In this document: piece after piece, positions 36,666 to 51,000 of the stretch
How the letters are laid out: every line of letters begins with the position of its first letter
Numbering within the stretch: the first letter of the stretch is position 1
Source of the DNA: Vermamoeba vermiformis
Taxonomy: Eukaryota; Tubulinea; Echinamoebida
Reading direction: 5' to 3'
DNA length: 64,000 bases
Assembly: GCA_045837725.1 (NCBI GenBank)
Contig: JBEWZL010000289.1
Span: 31,650 to 95,649 of the forward strand
Position numbers and translations under genes: made by a program
Notes under the pieces: model-generated
The model's database searches: none
What the model saw: the letters and a program-made list of their open reading frames with translations, nothing else
Told to the model about the DNA's origin: nothing

Positions 36666-38167
36666 TATGTTAGATGAGCTTTCTTTGTCTTGTTGCAATC
36701 TGTTCGACAACGAATGAATAGAATGGTGGATCAAGCGGCCTTTTATCTTTTTGCCTAAATCACACGAACATAAATATTAGTGCTAACTGTCTCCTAACCT
36801 GCAATACAAGAATTCACACCAACATGAAAAACGAGTGCAATGTCACAAGTTTCGATACTGGTGTGCAAAACAAATCACAAACGCACGAAAATTATGCGCA
36901 GTCCTTAACCGCCCCGTTCGATTGTAACTTACGTGATTGAGCTATGGTTCTTCGGGTGCATCCCTACATGCCAAGTGCTAAATATGTGCCTTTTGATCTA
37001 TCAGCCAACGAGTGATCCCACCCGACAGGCCTAGCATCGTGATCAGAAAGATCCATTTCTGAAATGTTTCGAGCTTCGGCTTGCGACATGAAATACTTCA
37101 ATATTTAGTTGTTTAGCGTCGCGCTGATTTTCCTGCAACAGTTACAAGGTACAAGGTAAGCGTCGTTAAAAGATTTTTAATGAAATAAATAAATCTATTG
37201 CCTGCGACAAATGGAGTATTATCAAATTATATTTAAGTTTGGTATGGGGATTAAATTAACAATAATTGAATTTTAGACCAAAAGATTTGAAATCTGGTGT
37301 AATTGTTTTTTTGGCACGTAATTAGCATTTCGCAATTAAGAATATTCTAAATTAAACGTATTATTACTCACGTTGAAAGTTTTAGTATGAAGATTTTTTG
37401 ATCAAAAAATTACCCGTACTGATCTGAATAATCTGATGTCCAGGCAGGAAGCAAAAGCGCTTATAATGTTATCATCCAAATTGACCCATACGTAACTAAG
37501 TTGTATTACAAAAACAAACTGACTTCTACACGCGCTGAACATTTTTAAATTAATCGATCTTTTCCTCGTGCGCAACCACACCTAACCATTACTACTGAAC
37601 AAGACTCAGCTGCCCTCAAACCAAGCTTGCGTTCAATATTGAACGCAAAAGGGTCCGAATATACAATGACGGACTGTTGTTGATCGAGCAGGCTTACTCA
37701 AAAATAATGTTATAACGTCTGATATTATTACAGTAATAATTATCCAAATATTATTTCGATTTATGGTGAGCAACGAAAGGGAACAAATTTATTTCACCCA
37801 AATGAATAAGCAACGAATAGCCAAGAAATCTAATTGACTACGTAAGCTATTTAAGCAGCAAGATATTTCTGTGTTTAAATTATTAACGTAATAATTCAGG
37901 TCCTTTAATCAGCTGAATTACAAGTTGCAACAACGAGCAGCATCTGCACCGCCGCAAGTAACACGGCGGTGAGGCAACTGCGATTTCGTGTCATTACACG
38001 TGCATTAATATTATCTCGGCCATAATTCTCCGCTCGCTACATAGTCCATGATTTCGCCATTATTGGTAACTAACTGGATTAAGCAATCCACCAACGGAAG
38101 AATTTTTGCCATTTCAAGTTCAACATTGTTCAAGTCGTTCGAAGTGGGAATTTAATTAAATTTCAAA
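36666..38167. other. 1.5 kb intergenic region
   Basis: A long spacer between two divergent, apparently well-expressed surface-protein genes. It has AT-rich stretches and a small palindrome (TTTTTGATCAAAAA, near 37395). I find no gene, tRNA or repeat family. It is probably promoter sequence for both. Confidence 0.5.
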
Positions 38168-41100
38168 ATGAAAGCCAAGACATGGCTCCTAATATTAATA
38201 TTGGCTGCCACCGCACTTCAGTTCGTTGCATCTCAGCTTGTAAACGGCGTTGACTGGTCCACTTGCCCCTATTCATGTAAGTCTTAACCAATACGGAATC
38301 AACATCGATAGTTGTTTGGCAAGTCGATCAATTATTGATCTATTTGACACCAGCGCGACCAACACCGCTCGCTCGAACTGCATCTGTAGCAATCCCACCG
38401 ACTTTTGTTTCAGAGATTCGTAATATCTTTCCCGAGGGCAAGACACCAAACTCACTCTTAGTTAACCCTGATAACGATGCATTCATTATTATTGAAAGTG
38501 TAAGTGACAAAATGTTCCGTGAATCTGATTAATTTGTCTTATTAACACGAGATAATTTGATTAGGCAAGCAATGTTACATTCACATTCATACTTGAAGGT
38601 GCTGATTATAGAAATCAATTCGGATACTTCATTTTTGATCCCTCTACGAGGACTGTAAATCCAAATCCTGGATACGTACCAATTTTTCCGGATGTCTCTA
38701 CTAGTTCAAGAATGGGAGCCAACGGTAATATTTTTCGACTTATATTGTAGAGCGATAAGACTAAGACTCGAATTAGGTTGCCTGTTCTCTGGAGTTACTG
38801 TAACTGTTGGACCGTTCCCGGCCGCTACCATTATCGGATTCTGGGTTCGTGCTGATGGCTACAGCAATCCTAGCAACGCAGACACATGGTCCAGTTACAC
38901 GACCGATGTTCTTACAAACGTAGATGGCTGCCGTCATATTGCGTGGACCAAAATCAATGGTCAAGTCGTCATCGGATTCGAAGATCTTCGTGGTCTCGGA
39001 GATATGGATTATAACGATGGTAAATATAATATCTTATTGCTAATTATAATTATCGTGCTGACGCTTCTTAGTTATGTTCTACTTCACTACCGACGGCAAT
39101 TTTACAGCCAGTCCTGGTCTCGTCGAAGTCGTCAATGGAACACTTCAAGGTTGCGTGCGCAGCGATTTGCGCATATCTACTTCGTACCAATGCACTCAAT
39201 TCGCCATTTTGGATGCTTCTAGCTCCTTGGCGTGTCAAGGTTTCATCAAAGTGCCTGATACCTGGATCCTTGCTCCCAACGACGCCACTACCCGAAGCGC
39301 TGTATTGAACAATCCTTCGCTTTTCACAAACCCTGACGGCAGCAGTATTTGCATGGTACTAGCGGACGGCACATCTGTCAACAATCAATGGAGTCCCTGT
39401 GCTGCGAACACACCTCCGCAAGTCTTCTCCAAAGACGGCACTTGTTTTTATGTTGGATGCGAGAGAAAACTGTTGATCAAGGGCACAACATCAACTTCCT
39501 CGTGCACTGGTCAACGTGATCTGTTGTGCAACCCTACAGTTGCCTCAAGCATTCTTTCGAGCTTCCCCGACAGCTACACTTCCGGCATGTCGATCTTCCC
39601 TCAAAGCTGGACCGTTTACTTGAGCGATGTGCTCGCAGGCAGTGCGTCAGTTAACTTCAGCTTGGCTACCTTGCCACAACCCGCTCAACGATTTGACGTG
39701 ATGGTCTTGTTGGATTCTAACAACATGCTCTCGAGCGACTTCGACACGGCGAAGAATCAAATCCCAAATTTATACACCTTGCTCAACAACAAATTTGCCC
39801 GCCCTCCAAATGTTGGTTTCGCGATCCACACGCAACTCTCTTCAAGCACATACAGATTGGACATTTTAAGCCGTCTGACCAACGACGTCAGTCAATTGAC
39901 TACTGCTGTTCGCAATGTTCCTTCACTGAGCAGCACGACTCGTTTGGGCAACAGTCAACTCATTCAAAGTGTCCAAGCCCTCGCTTCTGACAACACTATT
40001 GGCTGGCGTGGCGGCAACGTGTTTGGAGCTATCATTGTCGTTACTGTGTCTGCTCAACAGCGTAACTCAACCCTCAGTACAAGCTTGAAGAATGCCTTGT
40101 ATGGAACTGGAATTACTCCGATTTATATTGTCCCGTCAATGGGCGATAATCCATTCAATGCCTACAATAGCTTCACGAACACCACGCTAAAAATGGGATG
40201 GAGTTACCAGTCCGCTACTTATCTGTGGTCTGCTACTGCGCTCCTTGGTCTTGACTCGTACAGCAACTCTATTCGATTCTATCCCGCGTCTGTAGCCTCC
40301 AATCCATTCTGGGACAACGTTCCATCACCGACAACTAGTAGTGAGGCGTGTGTCAACTCGTTGTGCCCCTTCACAGGTTTCACCGTCACCTACCCCGCCG
40401 ACAGACCGGTTGGTTCTTTCTCGTTCCCTCTCGTGGCTTCGTTGAATATTCCTGGTGTTGGTGTGGCAAAGGTTAATATCCTGAGCGACGAAGCACCCAT
40501 TGTCGTAGATCCGTTCTTTGTGTTAAATGAAGACGCAACGCGACAATTCAGTTTGAAGGATTTTGCCAGCGACAAGGATGGAAACTCAGTGCGCGTGATC
40601 TTCGTTGAACTTCCTCAGGGTCAGATCATTGCTGATGATGCTTACGCAACATTGGTCAATAGCTACGACATTTCAACAGCGTTCAGTTACACCCCGCCTC
40701 CAAACTATTCTGGTCAAGAGACGGCTCTCTTTCGCGTGACTGACGGCTGCAAGAGCTCGACAATGGGTACGATCACCTTCGCGGTCAATCCCATCAATGA
40801 CCCTCCCACCGCTGCAAGCGCAAGCTTCACCATCGATCAAGGCACTTCTGTAGACGTTGATCTGAGCACGCTAATCGCCGATGTCGAAGACCCCACCTCG
40901 TCTTTGGTTGTAATGCTAAAGACCTTGCCCAAGAACAGCACCTTGTTCCAAGCAGTCTCCAGTCAATTCGTTGCAGTCACTGCGAGTGAAGTGGCAATAT
41001 CAACGATCGTTAGACTCATACCTCAGAGCAAGTGGTTTGGCAACACGTCCTTCACTTACTATGTGCGCGACTCAGCTGGTCAGCTCTCAACTGTTGGTAC

Positions 41101-44100
41101 GATCAGCGTTCAAGTCAATCCTACCACCCCTGTCCTCCCTGTCAACCATCCGCCTGTTTGCTTCGACGTGCTTCTGACTGGCGAAGAGAACTCGACACTG
41201 ACTTTAGACACCATTGGCGGACGAGATGTTGATGGCTCACCGATCTCAATCACAATCCAAAATGTCACAACCATTGGTGGTGATCTGATGATGGGCGACC
41301 AGATCATCACATTGCCAATGACAGTCGAGGCAGGCTCTTTGGTAACATTCTCGCCTGTTGCGGATGTAAACGGCATGGTGGCAACAATCGCTTACGTGGT
41401 TAGTGATGGCACTCTGACATCGGATCCTTGCACTGCCATGATCTTCTTAATCGCTGCAAACACTTCTTTGAGTGTGACGGCGGTTAATAATGGGGAGTTC
41501 ACGCTCTCCGAGGGTTCAGAAATCTCCGTCAACTTTGATGAATACATCTTCTCCGACGGTCCTACTACGGTTGTTCTCGCGTCACTTCCCGCCAATGGCC
41601 AGTTGATCTCTGGTGATGGCGTAGTCGCTGTCGGAACGTCCTTTATGGCCAACAAAACCTTCACTTACGTGCCCAATCAGTACTACAACGGCAACGACGC
41701 CTTTGATTGGTACGTTCTGGATAATGTCAATGCACGAGAAGACGCCTCGTTCAGCTTTATCATCACTCCTGTCAATACTCCTCCCTTATCCTCGAGTATC
41801 GTCATTTCGACTTACCGTGGCTCACCCGCTCGAATCTCCAACTTTGCAGTAGAGGATCCCGATACTCAATTGGCTAGCATGTCTTTGATCTTGTTGGCTA
41901 GCAATGGCATGGGCACACTTAGTGACGGATCCAAGTCACCCGTGTCATTTCCTCAAACATTCCCGTACGGTGATTGGAGCTTCTTATGGACTGCACCTGA
42001 TGATATCCCTTACTACACTACCACAACAACTGTGGCCACTTATTCATTCCAGCTCAATGATGGTATCGACAACAGTCCTGTTTACACTATCACGGTCAAC
42101 TTGCTCTACTCAAATTATCCTCCCACTGGAGCTGACTCCGTTACAATGACACCTGAGGACACTCCTGCGCTGATCGTGTTGCAAGCTCGCGACTACGAGT
42201 CTGCACCGGAGAATTTGCGATTAGTAGTTGTATCGGCCTCTGGCAACGGCAATTTTTATCTCGACGGCTCTTTCTCTCAGTTGGTTGTCGCCGGATCTCA
42301 ATTGCCCGGCAAGCAAATGTGGTTCGTGCCCGCTCCTGGCACATACAGTACGGACAGTCCTGCAGCCACATTCTCATACTTCATTGTGGACGAAGGAAGT
42401 CAACTCAGCCCCGTCTACGAAGGTTTCATCTACGTCAACCAAAGCGCCGACCTCCCGCGTTACAGTGGTGCATTGAGCTTTGATGTGTTTGAAGACAGCG
42501 TGCTTACCATGCAGTTTGACGACCAGGTTGCCTACGCGAACGGAACTCAAGCCGCGACAACAATGACTGTGGTTGACGGAGTTTACAAAGGTCAGCTCTA
42601 TGAATGCGCTGACAACGTCGATCCCTGCCAGAAGATAATTATCACAGCCGGTAGTGTGGTGCTCAATGCTGACAAGAAGTTGTTCTTCGTGCCCAACCCG
42701 AACGAGAACGGCATCGCCTACGCGGCGTTCGCTTTCACTTTGACTAATGGAGATGGAGTTACCAAGCCCTACGTCGTTATCATCAATGTCATTCCTATCA
42801 ACGATGCTCCTGTGATCAGTGCCGACTATCCTACCATGCCTGATCGTGTGGTGTTCGACGAGGACACAGAGTACATCTTCTCATGGACAGCTACTGACGT
42901 TGATTCTCCCGGTGCCAATATTAGCGTTAAGATCACTTCTACACTCCCAGAAAATGCCCAAATCTTCGTTTGCACAAGCTACACTAATGGCAAGTGCGTG
43001 AAAGGAGACGAGCTCACGCCTCCTGTCTATGTTCCCTACATCGCAGCAGGCTTTTGGGCAGTGGCTTACGTACCTAATCCAAACGCATACGATGCTCACA
43101 ACTTTGGTTGGTTCAATTTGGTTGCCGAAGACGACACTGGTCTGCGCTCTCCGCCAGTTCGAACATTGATTCAAGTGCTTCCAATCAACGACCCGCCAAC
43201 TATCTTCGCTCAATACGTGACTCGCGCAGCTTACCTGGATGAATCTGGTATCCCTACTGTTGCACTCTACGAAGTTGTGATCGACGATATCGATGCTGGC
43301 AGAAACAACTTGTTGGTGAACATTACCAGCACAGCCGGCAGCAATGTCACCATCGATTACGATGGTGCTTTTGAAGACAAGGTCGTCAATGGTCGTGTCA
43401 TTCCCGCTCGTTGCTCTAGAATCACTGACGACAATGGCTTTGATGGAGTTTCATGCCTCGACTCGAAAGAATACATTAACGAAATCCTCTTGAAATCCAC
43501 GAGAATTCAGCTTGAATCCTCTACGCAATCGTACCAGATCTACATCTATGTGAACGACTTGGGTTCGACAGACAAAGAGGACAGACCAATGGAAAGTTCC
43601 TTAATTTTGATGGCCAGTCTCGAATCTAGCTTGATCCTTGCGGTGACAAATTCTACCAACGACACTTCTTTGACGGTCACTTTGTCGGTGTCTGGTGGTG
43701 TTTCTGTGGTTGTGCTGATTTTAAGCGTTGTTCTATTCTCGTGCAAAGGCAACGGGGATAAGATTGACACCTACTTTGAAGGAATTGCCCACAGCAATCC
43801 TAATGGCAACGGCGAACAACCGTCCACTGATCCTGTTGTCGAACCTACGATTGAAGGAGCAGGCCACGGAAACCGTTCTCACTTCCCAGTCTTCGGTGTA
43901 CTTGCCGCAGCGGCAGCCAAGAAGGAGAAGATTCTCTACGTGCCAGCAGTACCCTCTGATACTACACAACCCGACTATTTGGCTACCATTGACGTGGATC
44001 CAATGTCACCTACTTACTGTCAAGTCATTCATCGCTTGCGCGCTCCGACTGCAGGTGATCAGCTGCGTCGCATCAACTGGAACGTCAACACGTTGAAGAA

Positions 44101-45391
44101 TAGAAAGTACTTGATTGCTCCTGGAATGAAGTCAGGCAATATTCATGTAATCGATACTACCAATCCACGCGCTCCCGCATTGCACAAGACTATCTTGGGC
44201 GAGGAAATTACCAAGAGTACTGGTCTTACTTGGCCTCACGCTACGTAAGTAATATAGCTGATATCATTAGAAGTAATTGTTCTAACAAAAATTAGTCGCT
44301 GCTTACCGTCCGGTGAGATCCTCGTGTCTCACATGGCTGACAAACAAGGCAATGCGTTCGGAGGTTATGTCTCGATGACTGCCGACTTTGAAGTGCAAGG
44401 CCACTGGGGCAAGAACAGTACTCAACTCGGCTACAGTTTCGCCTATCAAGCTGGCACCAACACAATGGTCAGCACTGGTTGGGGTGAGCCAAACGCTCCA
44501 AAACAATCAGAAGGCGATGCTGCTCCTGATCGATACGGCCGATCCATTTGGCTCTGGGACTTGGAAAAGAAGGAAGTGTTGAAGGCAGTGGTAAGTTGGC
44601 TTGTTTCTCGCAGTGCAGCGACAATGTTACTGATCACGTGTTGTATTAGGACCTCGGTGACGATGGAATGATGCCGTTAGAAGTTCGCTTCATGCATCAC
44701 CCCGAGAGTGCACACGGCTTTGTTTGCGCTGCTCTGAATGGCTGTGTATGGCACGTGTACTTGGACGACAACGACGAATGGCAGTTCGAGAGAGTAATCA
44801 AGATCGAGTCTATTCCAGTCGATGATTGGATATTGCCTATTATGCCAGCATTGACTACTGATTTGGTTATCTCTCCTGACGACAAGTTCCTGTACATTTC
44901 GAACTGGTTGCACGGAGATATCCGACAATACGACATCACCGACCCTGCCAACCCGAAGCTCGTTGGTCAATTGTACTTGGGTGGTTCATTGCGCCAAGAT
45001 GGAGGTGTCAAGTAAGTCCCATTCGTGATCAAGGGTAAAAGACAGCCGCTAACTAATCTTTCGTAGAATGACTTCGGGTAACGAAGGTATCGTAGTGCCT
45101 GAAGTCAAGGGACGTACGCTGCAAGGAGCTCCTCAGTCAATGCAGTTGAGTCTTGACGGCAAGCGTTTGTACGTTACCAATTCGTTCGTTTCCTCGTGGG
45201 ATCTACAGTTCTATCCCGACCTTGAAAGCAAGGGAACGCAACTGCTCCAAGTGGATGTCGATGTTAAAGAAGGCGGACTGACGCTGAACAAAGAGTTCTT
45301 AGTCGACTTTGCTGATGAACCTGACGGTCCAGCTGTCGCTCGTGAAATGCGCTTGTACGAAGGCGACTGTACCATGGACGTTTGTAAATAA
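38168..45391 (+). CDS. Giant surface protein (DUF4114, vWA-like, cadherin-like repeats, TM) fused to a selenium-binding-protein domain
   Basis: The start at 38168 gives a signal peptide ([20 protein letters not shown]). Small exons encode a DUF4114-like domain ([14 protein letters not shown], then [16 protein letters not shown]). One uninterrupted exon of over 5 kb (to 44248) follows. It encodes a vWA-like domain ([17 protein letters not shown], about 39690) and a tandem of cadherin/Ig-like repeats marked by linkers such as [30 protein letters not shown] and [10 protein letters not shown] (40490-43560). A membrane helix ([17 protein letters not shown], about 43690-43745) comes next, and then a cytosolic region. 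From about 43930 the protein matches SELENBP1/methanethiol oxidase nearly full length: [55 protein letters not shown]. The TM and the SELENBP start share one exon, so the fusion is not a splice artefact. The family's CSSC motif is absent and HTSH is replaced by HATR, so the enzyme site looks degenerate. About 2250 residues. Confidence 0.88.
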
Positions 45392-45603
45392 TAATGATGT
45401 AAAATAGAAGCGTAAGCTAAAAATAAAATTGTAATTTCTAAAAAGAGCTTATTTGTTATTGTCTTCTTTGGCAAAGCAATCAACCAGAGTTTGGATTAAA
45501 TGATCACAAATACGAAAATTCAGGCAAATTTCATACGGGTCCCTTTCTTTGCGTTGAAAATTTTTATTGAGTAAAATCTTTACTACCTACGCGTAATACC
45601 ACA

Positions 45604-47817
45604 ATGAAGTTTAAAATATTTATTCTATCGCTCCTCTGCTGCTTGTACCTCGCGTCCGCTTTGAAGAACGGATTGGGCCTTACTCCACAAATGGGTTGGA
45701 ACAGGTAATTTAATATTGCAAGTAAATAATTTAGCTTTTACTGGGATTTACTAATTCCACCCGCCAAACTTGACAACTAAACTTCAATTTCGCTTCAAGA
45801 TTCAATCTGAAAATTTTTTGTTTTCGCAACGATAATAACGCTATTGAATTACCCTTATTTTCAAAGTACGAAATTACTAAAGGACAATTTTAATGCTGCG
45901 GAAATAATTTACTGGCTCTGCAACGTGACATCTGTACCTTTTCAAAAAACTAACTATCAAATTTAATTAACAGCTGGAATGCATATTTCTGCGACGTCAA
46001 TGAAGACAAAATTAAACAGGCCATTGATGCTATGGTTGTGTTTGGTCTTCGCGAGTATGGCTATGAATATGTCAACAGTAAGCCAAAAATTTATCCTTTA
46101 AATATTATTCTGTCATGATTAATTATTTACGCGCTCCAACATTTGATTTAAAACGTTTTTGGGCACCGGAGATTTTTTAGATTTCAAATCTGACCTTAAC
46201 TTGGTTAACAATCGTAATAATAAGTTTAGCGTCAATTTATCGAATACTCTAAATAGTTAATTAATTGAAATCGCTAGTTGACGATTGCTGGTCAAAGGGA
46301 CGTGACGAGAATGGTGCTTTGATTCCCGATCCTGTGACATTCCCTTCTGGTATCGCGGCTCTTGCTGACTACGGTAAGTTTTTATAATGCTAATGTCACC
46401 TCGTTTTATTTTAATTGTTAGTAGCCCTTAAGGGCCTTTCATAGCCGTTTCAACTTTTATAGTGAATTTTCCGCATGTTCAATAAACCGCATTTCTGACT
46501 AATTAATTTCTTTTAGCTCACGCTCGTGGTTTCAAGTTGGGTATCTACTCCGACAGCGGCTCAAAGACTTGCGCTGGTCGCGCTGGTTCTTACGGCTTCG
46601 AGGAAATTGACGCCAAGACTTGGGCTAGCTGGGGCGTTGACTACTTGAAGTACGACAACTGCTTTGTGAACGACACTATGGTTCCTACCAAGCCTAGGTA
46701 TGGTTAATACGTTGAATGCGTGCTATCGCGATATTAACCTTATTATCAGGTACGAAAGAATGCGCGACGCTCTCGCTCAGGTCGATCGTCCTATCTTCTT
46801 CTCCATGTGCGAGTGGGGTGTTGATGCGCCTTGGTTCTGGGCTTCGGTGAGTTGATGTCACGCGACTTCAATTTCCTTATCCGGCTCTGACGCTTTTTTG
46901 TTTTAAATAGGAAGTCGGCAACAGCTGGCGTACAACTGGCGATATCAACGACAACCCCTACTCGTTGACTCAAATTATCGACAGCTCTGTCGGTGTTTCT
47001 CGCGTAAGTACAGGATTTGTGTCAGGTTTGTGAATAAGCAGCTGACGATTGTTGTCTCGCAGTTCTCTGGTCCTGGAGGCTGGAACGACATTGATATGCT
47101 CGAAGTTGGCAACGGCGGCATGTCCTACGAGTGGTACCAATTCCACTTCTCATTCTGGTGCTTGTTGAAGGCCCCCTTAATCTTGGGCTTTGACATGTAC
47201 AACAAAATGACCCCCGAGATCTTGGACTTGATCACCAACACTGAGTTGATTGCTATTAACCAAGACAAGCTCGGCGTTCAAGTGAGTTTAATAGTGGCTG
47301 TATTTTTACCGTTCCGTTGCTAACAATTGCGATCAAGGGTGACTTGGTTTGGCAACTTGGTCCCGAGCAAGTCTGGGCTGCTCCTTTGGCTGACGGCGGT
47401 CGTGCTTTCATTATCTGGGAGAGGTACGTATTGACGGATTTTCGTGGCAAATGTTTCCCGCTCACATTCTCTCTTCAGAATGTATGAGAAGGACGTCACT
47501 GTTCACTTCCCAATGCTCGGTTATGATAACACTACTGTTGTTACTGTTCGTGACATTTTGAACGGCAAGGATGTTGGTACTTGGACCGGAAAGTAAGTGT
47601 TCTAACCACCTTCGGAAGCAGTGGTGTAACTTGTTTTTGTCAGGTTTGTTACAAACGTCCAAGGAGATGACGTGACTTTCTTCGTCGGTCGCATGACTCC
47701 CGTTAAGTCCGAGTAAGTACACTTGTGTGTGTGAATATCGTGTAGTTGAATTAATCGTGTTTTCTCAGCCCCAAGTACACCACCTGGAGACCTTGGAAGA
47801 ACAACCCTTGGAACTAA
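45604..47817 (+). CDS. Alpha-galactosidase, glycoside hydrolase family 27
   Basis: The start at 45604 gives a signal peptide ([16 protein letters not shown]), then [14 protein letters not shown], the hallmark N-terminus of GH27. Further family motifs are [21 protein letters not shown], the nucleophile Asp in [11 protein letters not shown], the acid/base Asp in SWRTTGDI and [13 protein letters not shown]. It should be a secreted or lysosomal retaining enzyme that removes terminal alpha-galactose. The C-terminal beta-sandwich ([13 protein letters not shown] to [12 protein letters not shown]) is present, so the protein looks complete. It has eleven or so short introns, two of them longer (about 250 and 190 nt near the 5' end). 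It may help digest food bacteria or fungi, as expected in an amoeba. Confidence 0.95.
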
Positions 47818-48035
47818 GTAACGACGCATTTGTTACTAGATTGTGTTCTACTACAATAAAATTAGGCAATAGAGAATCTTTTAAGTCACATTAACGAGTT
47901 TGATGACTCAATGGACACGTGGCGTAATTTTGATAAAGACCCAAAATCAACATCGAATTTCTGCGTAATTGTTAAATTTGTTTACGCGAACAACAAGTAC
48001 GACAATAGGTTCATTTTTACAATTCTAGCTGGGTC

Positions 48036-51000
48036 ATGGCGTGCGAGTTCGACAAACTGCACGACGAATTGCTGATCAACATTTTGGTCAAGCTTCACCG
48101 TCCATTCGCAGGTAAAAATTTAAATAAAATTATTCCAGTAGCATAGGTGGTGTGCAGAGACTGTTTTATATCTTAATTTCTCATTTCTTTATTTTGCAAA
48201 TAATTTATTAATTTTCAAAGTGGAAATGGCGCAATATCGCCCAGTATGCCGTCGATGGAATAAACTCAGCCGAACAAAAGATTTTTGGAAGGCTATGTGC
48301 ATTAAGGATATGGGTCCTAATATTTCTCCGATACGACTTTATCAAGGCGCCAAAATTTCGGCAGAAGCGCGAGACTACGTGATCCCAATTATAAAAGGTG
48401 CTAACAATAGTTGGAAATTAAAGACGTATTCTAACAATTATTTTATATTAATAGAAGGTACAAAGGTCACCGTCGATTTTATGTCGTACTACCGCATCCG
48501 GTATGGAAAAGTATTGCCTTTGAAGTATCCTACTAATGGATTTGTAGACGATATTTCGTTTCACTTGTTCAATGGTTCAACACTGTCGTGAATAGACGAA
48601 ATAACCAGTTGGTAAGCCGTTCGGCGCATGTTTGTTACGCGAATTCTAATCGCCCACAGTGGCAAGGCAAAGGCACGGACTTGACGCTGCATAACATTCA
48701 AGCGTTCCTTAAAATTCCTTGGGGCACAATCAATGTCAAGCATTCGAACGGACTGGCTCAATTCTTGTTCCTAATCATTCCTCCATTACTCGTGCATGGA
48801 AAAAAAGAACTTGCACAACAAGCCTTCAACATAATTACGAGTCACGGTGCTGATGAAACGAACTTGTATATGATCGAGTATGTACCATGTTAGTGCTTAA
48901 AATAGGTCGATTACTTATTGTTTTGAAGGTACGCGAGAAATTGCATGAAAATTCACCAGGTTGCCAAAGAAAACAAGTTGCCCGATCTCGCATTTAAAGC
49001 CTTCGAAGCTGCAGGCAAAGAGTTTCTGTCTTTCATGGAGACCGAGTTATTGAGTGAGCCTGGTGCTGCAGCTGTGTTCGATTCGATCGTCACTCAAATT
49101 ATCCGCTATGGGGCCGAGTCGAAGGCCGTAGAAAGGGAGTATTTCGACTTCAAGTATCCCGAGCAGAAGTACCAAGTGCTGTCAGACGACAAAATCAGAA
49201 TTCAGTTCCCCGAGGAGTACGCTGCTCCCCTTGTATCGATCGCTCGCCGCGAGTTCAACCAGACCAACGATTGGCGCGTCAAAGCTACTGCGCTATCAAC
49301 GGTCTATTCGTTGCCAAGCGGAACGGTAGAAGGTGCACTGCAGTGTATCACGTGAGTACTCGTCTCCATTGTATTGCGGGCTAATATCGCCACAGATTTG
49401 GCATGGACGTGCTGAATAACAACGACGAGCACGCTGAGGTTAAATACGCAGCTATTGTTTTACTAGCTACGATTTTTGAAAATTGGTACAAAGATCCAAA
49501 GTTCTTGTTGCCTGCAGATCAATACGTCGCTATCTTCCAATTATTCACGAACAAACTTGTGGAGGTCCCTGCACCTCAAGTGTAAGTGGCTATTGAAGAA
49601 TAAGGTGGTGTTCTAATCATTGACGTAGGTTGGCAATGCTGCGCATTGTCTTGTTGCTCAGCTATTCCGTCAATATTACGCACGAGGTTATCGACGAAAA
49701 ATCACTGGACAAGTTCCACGACAACTTGTTCAAAATGCTGCTCACGCCTAATGTCATTAGCAAGTCTATTATGCCAGCGGCTGGTGCATTGAAAAAACTG
49801 CGGTTGCTGGGCAGTACTTATGGCAACCGCCTCGCAAAGGTATGTCCATCACGTATTAGTTCGAGGCTAATGTGCAATTCTGACGTTTCTGCAGTATCTC
49901 AAAAAATACCGCGAAGTGTTGTTCACTATTGCGCGAACTCCCAAGTTGCGAGGCGATGCGAAGTTATCAACGGAGGATTGTGTGGCTTCGTACGTTAATT
50001 TATGTAAGGACAAGCTTCGTGTTAAGGTTAGTGTCAGATGTTAATTATCTTTCAGTGTGCTCTGTGAAGGATTTTGAGGCCGAGGCCATCGAGCTTGTTC
50101 AACAAATTGAAAACAAATCGCTCGGATTTCCAGTTCGATTGCCACAGTTTTATGCAGTTTGCGGAGTCGCGTGCAGCAAGTTACCTGGGGCCAATGGTGA
50201 CCATATAATTAAGAGCATTTTCGGAATGCTTCCCGCCAAGTTTGCAGCGTTTGGAAGCACTCGTTCGTTAGGCGATTTCTTAGCGGAAGTTGCAGACAAG
50301 CTCAGAGAACAGCAGAAAAAGAAACAAAAAGAAGAAGAAGACGAAGAGTATGATTCAGAAGATGAGGAGTATGACTCAGAAGACGAGATGGACATGAGCG
50401 ACGACGAGGAGGGAGGAGAGAGACGACCGAAAGAGCGGACAGATTTCCTCCCATACACCGAAGCACAATTCATGCAAGCACTCGAGAAGTCTAAAACAGT
50501 TCCAAAAGAAGACGTTGAAGAGTTCAACAAGTGCTTTCAATTTACGGAACCAGCGCCTGTCAAGGTCGGAAAGCAAAGCAAATTCGTCAAGAAAATTGAT
50601 CTCACACAAGTGGACCAAGGCGGCGAGGAGGAAGTAATTGAAGTAAGTAATAATGATTTAAGTGACACATTAATAACCTGTTTAAAGTCTTTTAATGGCT
50701 GCCAAACTGCCCTTGGAACACTATTGAAGTTTGTCGCACAACAAGGCGATGCGTATCTTCCGCACGCACAGAAGACGTTCCATTTTGTCTTGGGATATTG
50801 TCGTGTTGCTATGCTCCTTCATCCTGAAAATCTAACCTCCCTGCAATCGCTGTTCAAAATGATTTTGCCCTATTTGGATGCCGATCATATCTTCCACTAC
50901 TCAAAGATCATACTATTCGATATTCTCTCAGGTCACTTAACAATCGAGGAGAAACAGGATTTGGGTATCGAACAGGCTGTTGGCATACTCGATACGCTTG

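Noticed and set aside
38168-45391. Splitting this into two genes (a surface protein and a separate SELENBP gene).
   Set aside because: The membrane helix and the start of the SELENBP domain are in the same uninterrupted frame, without a start codon in good context or a promoter-like gap between them.
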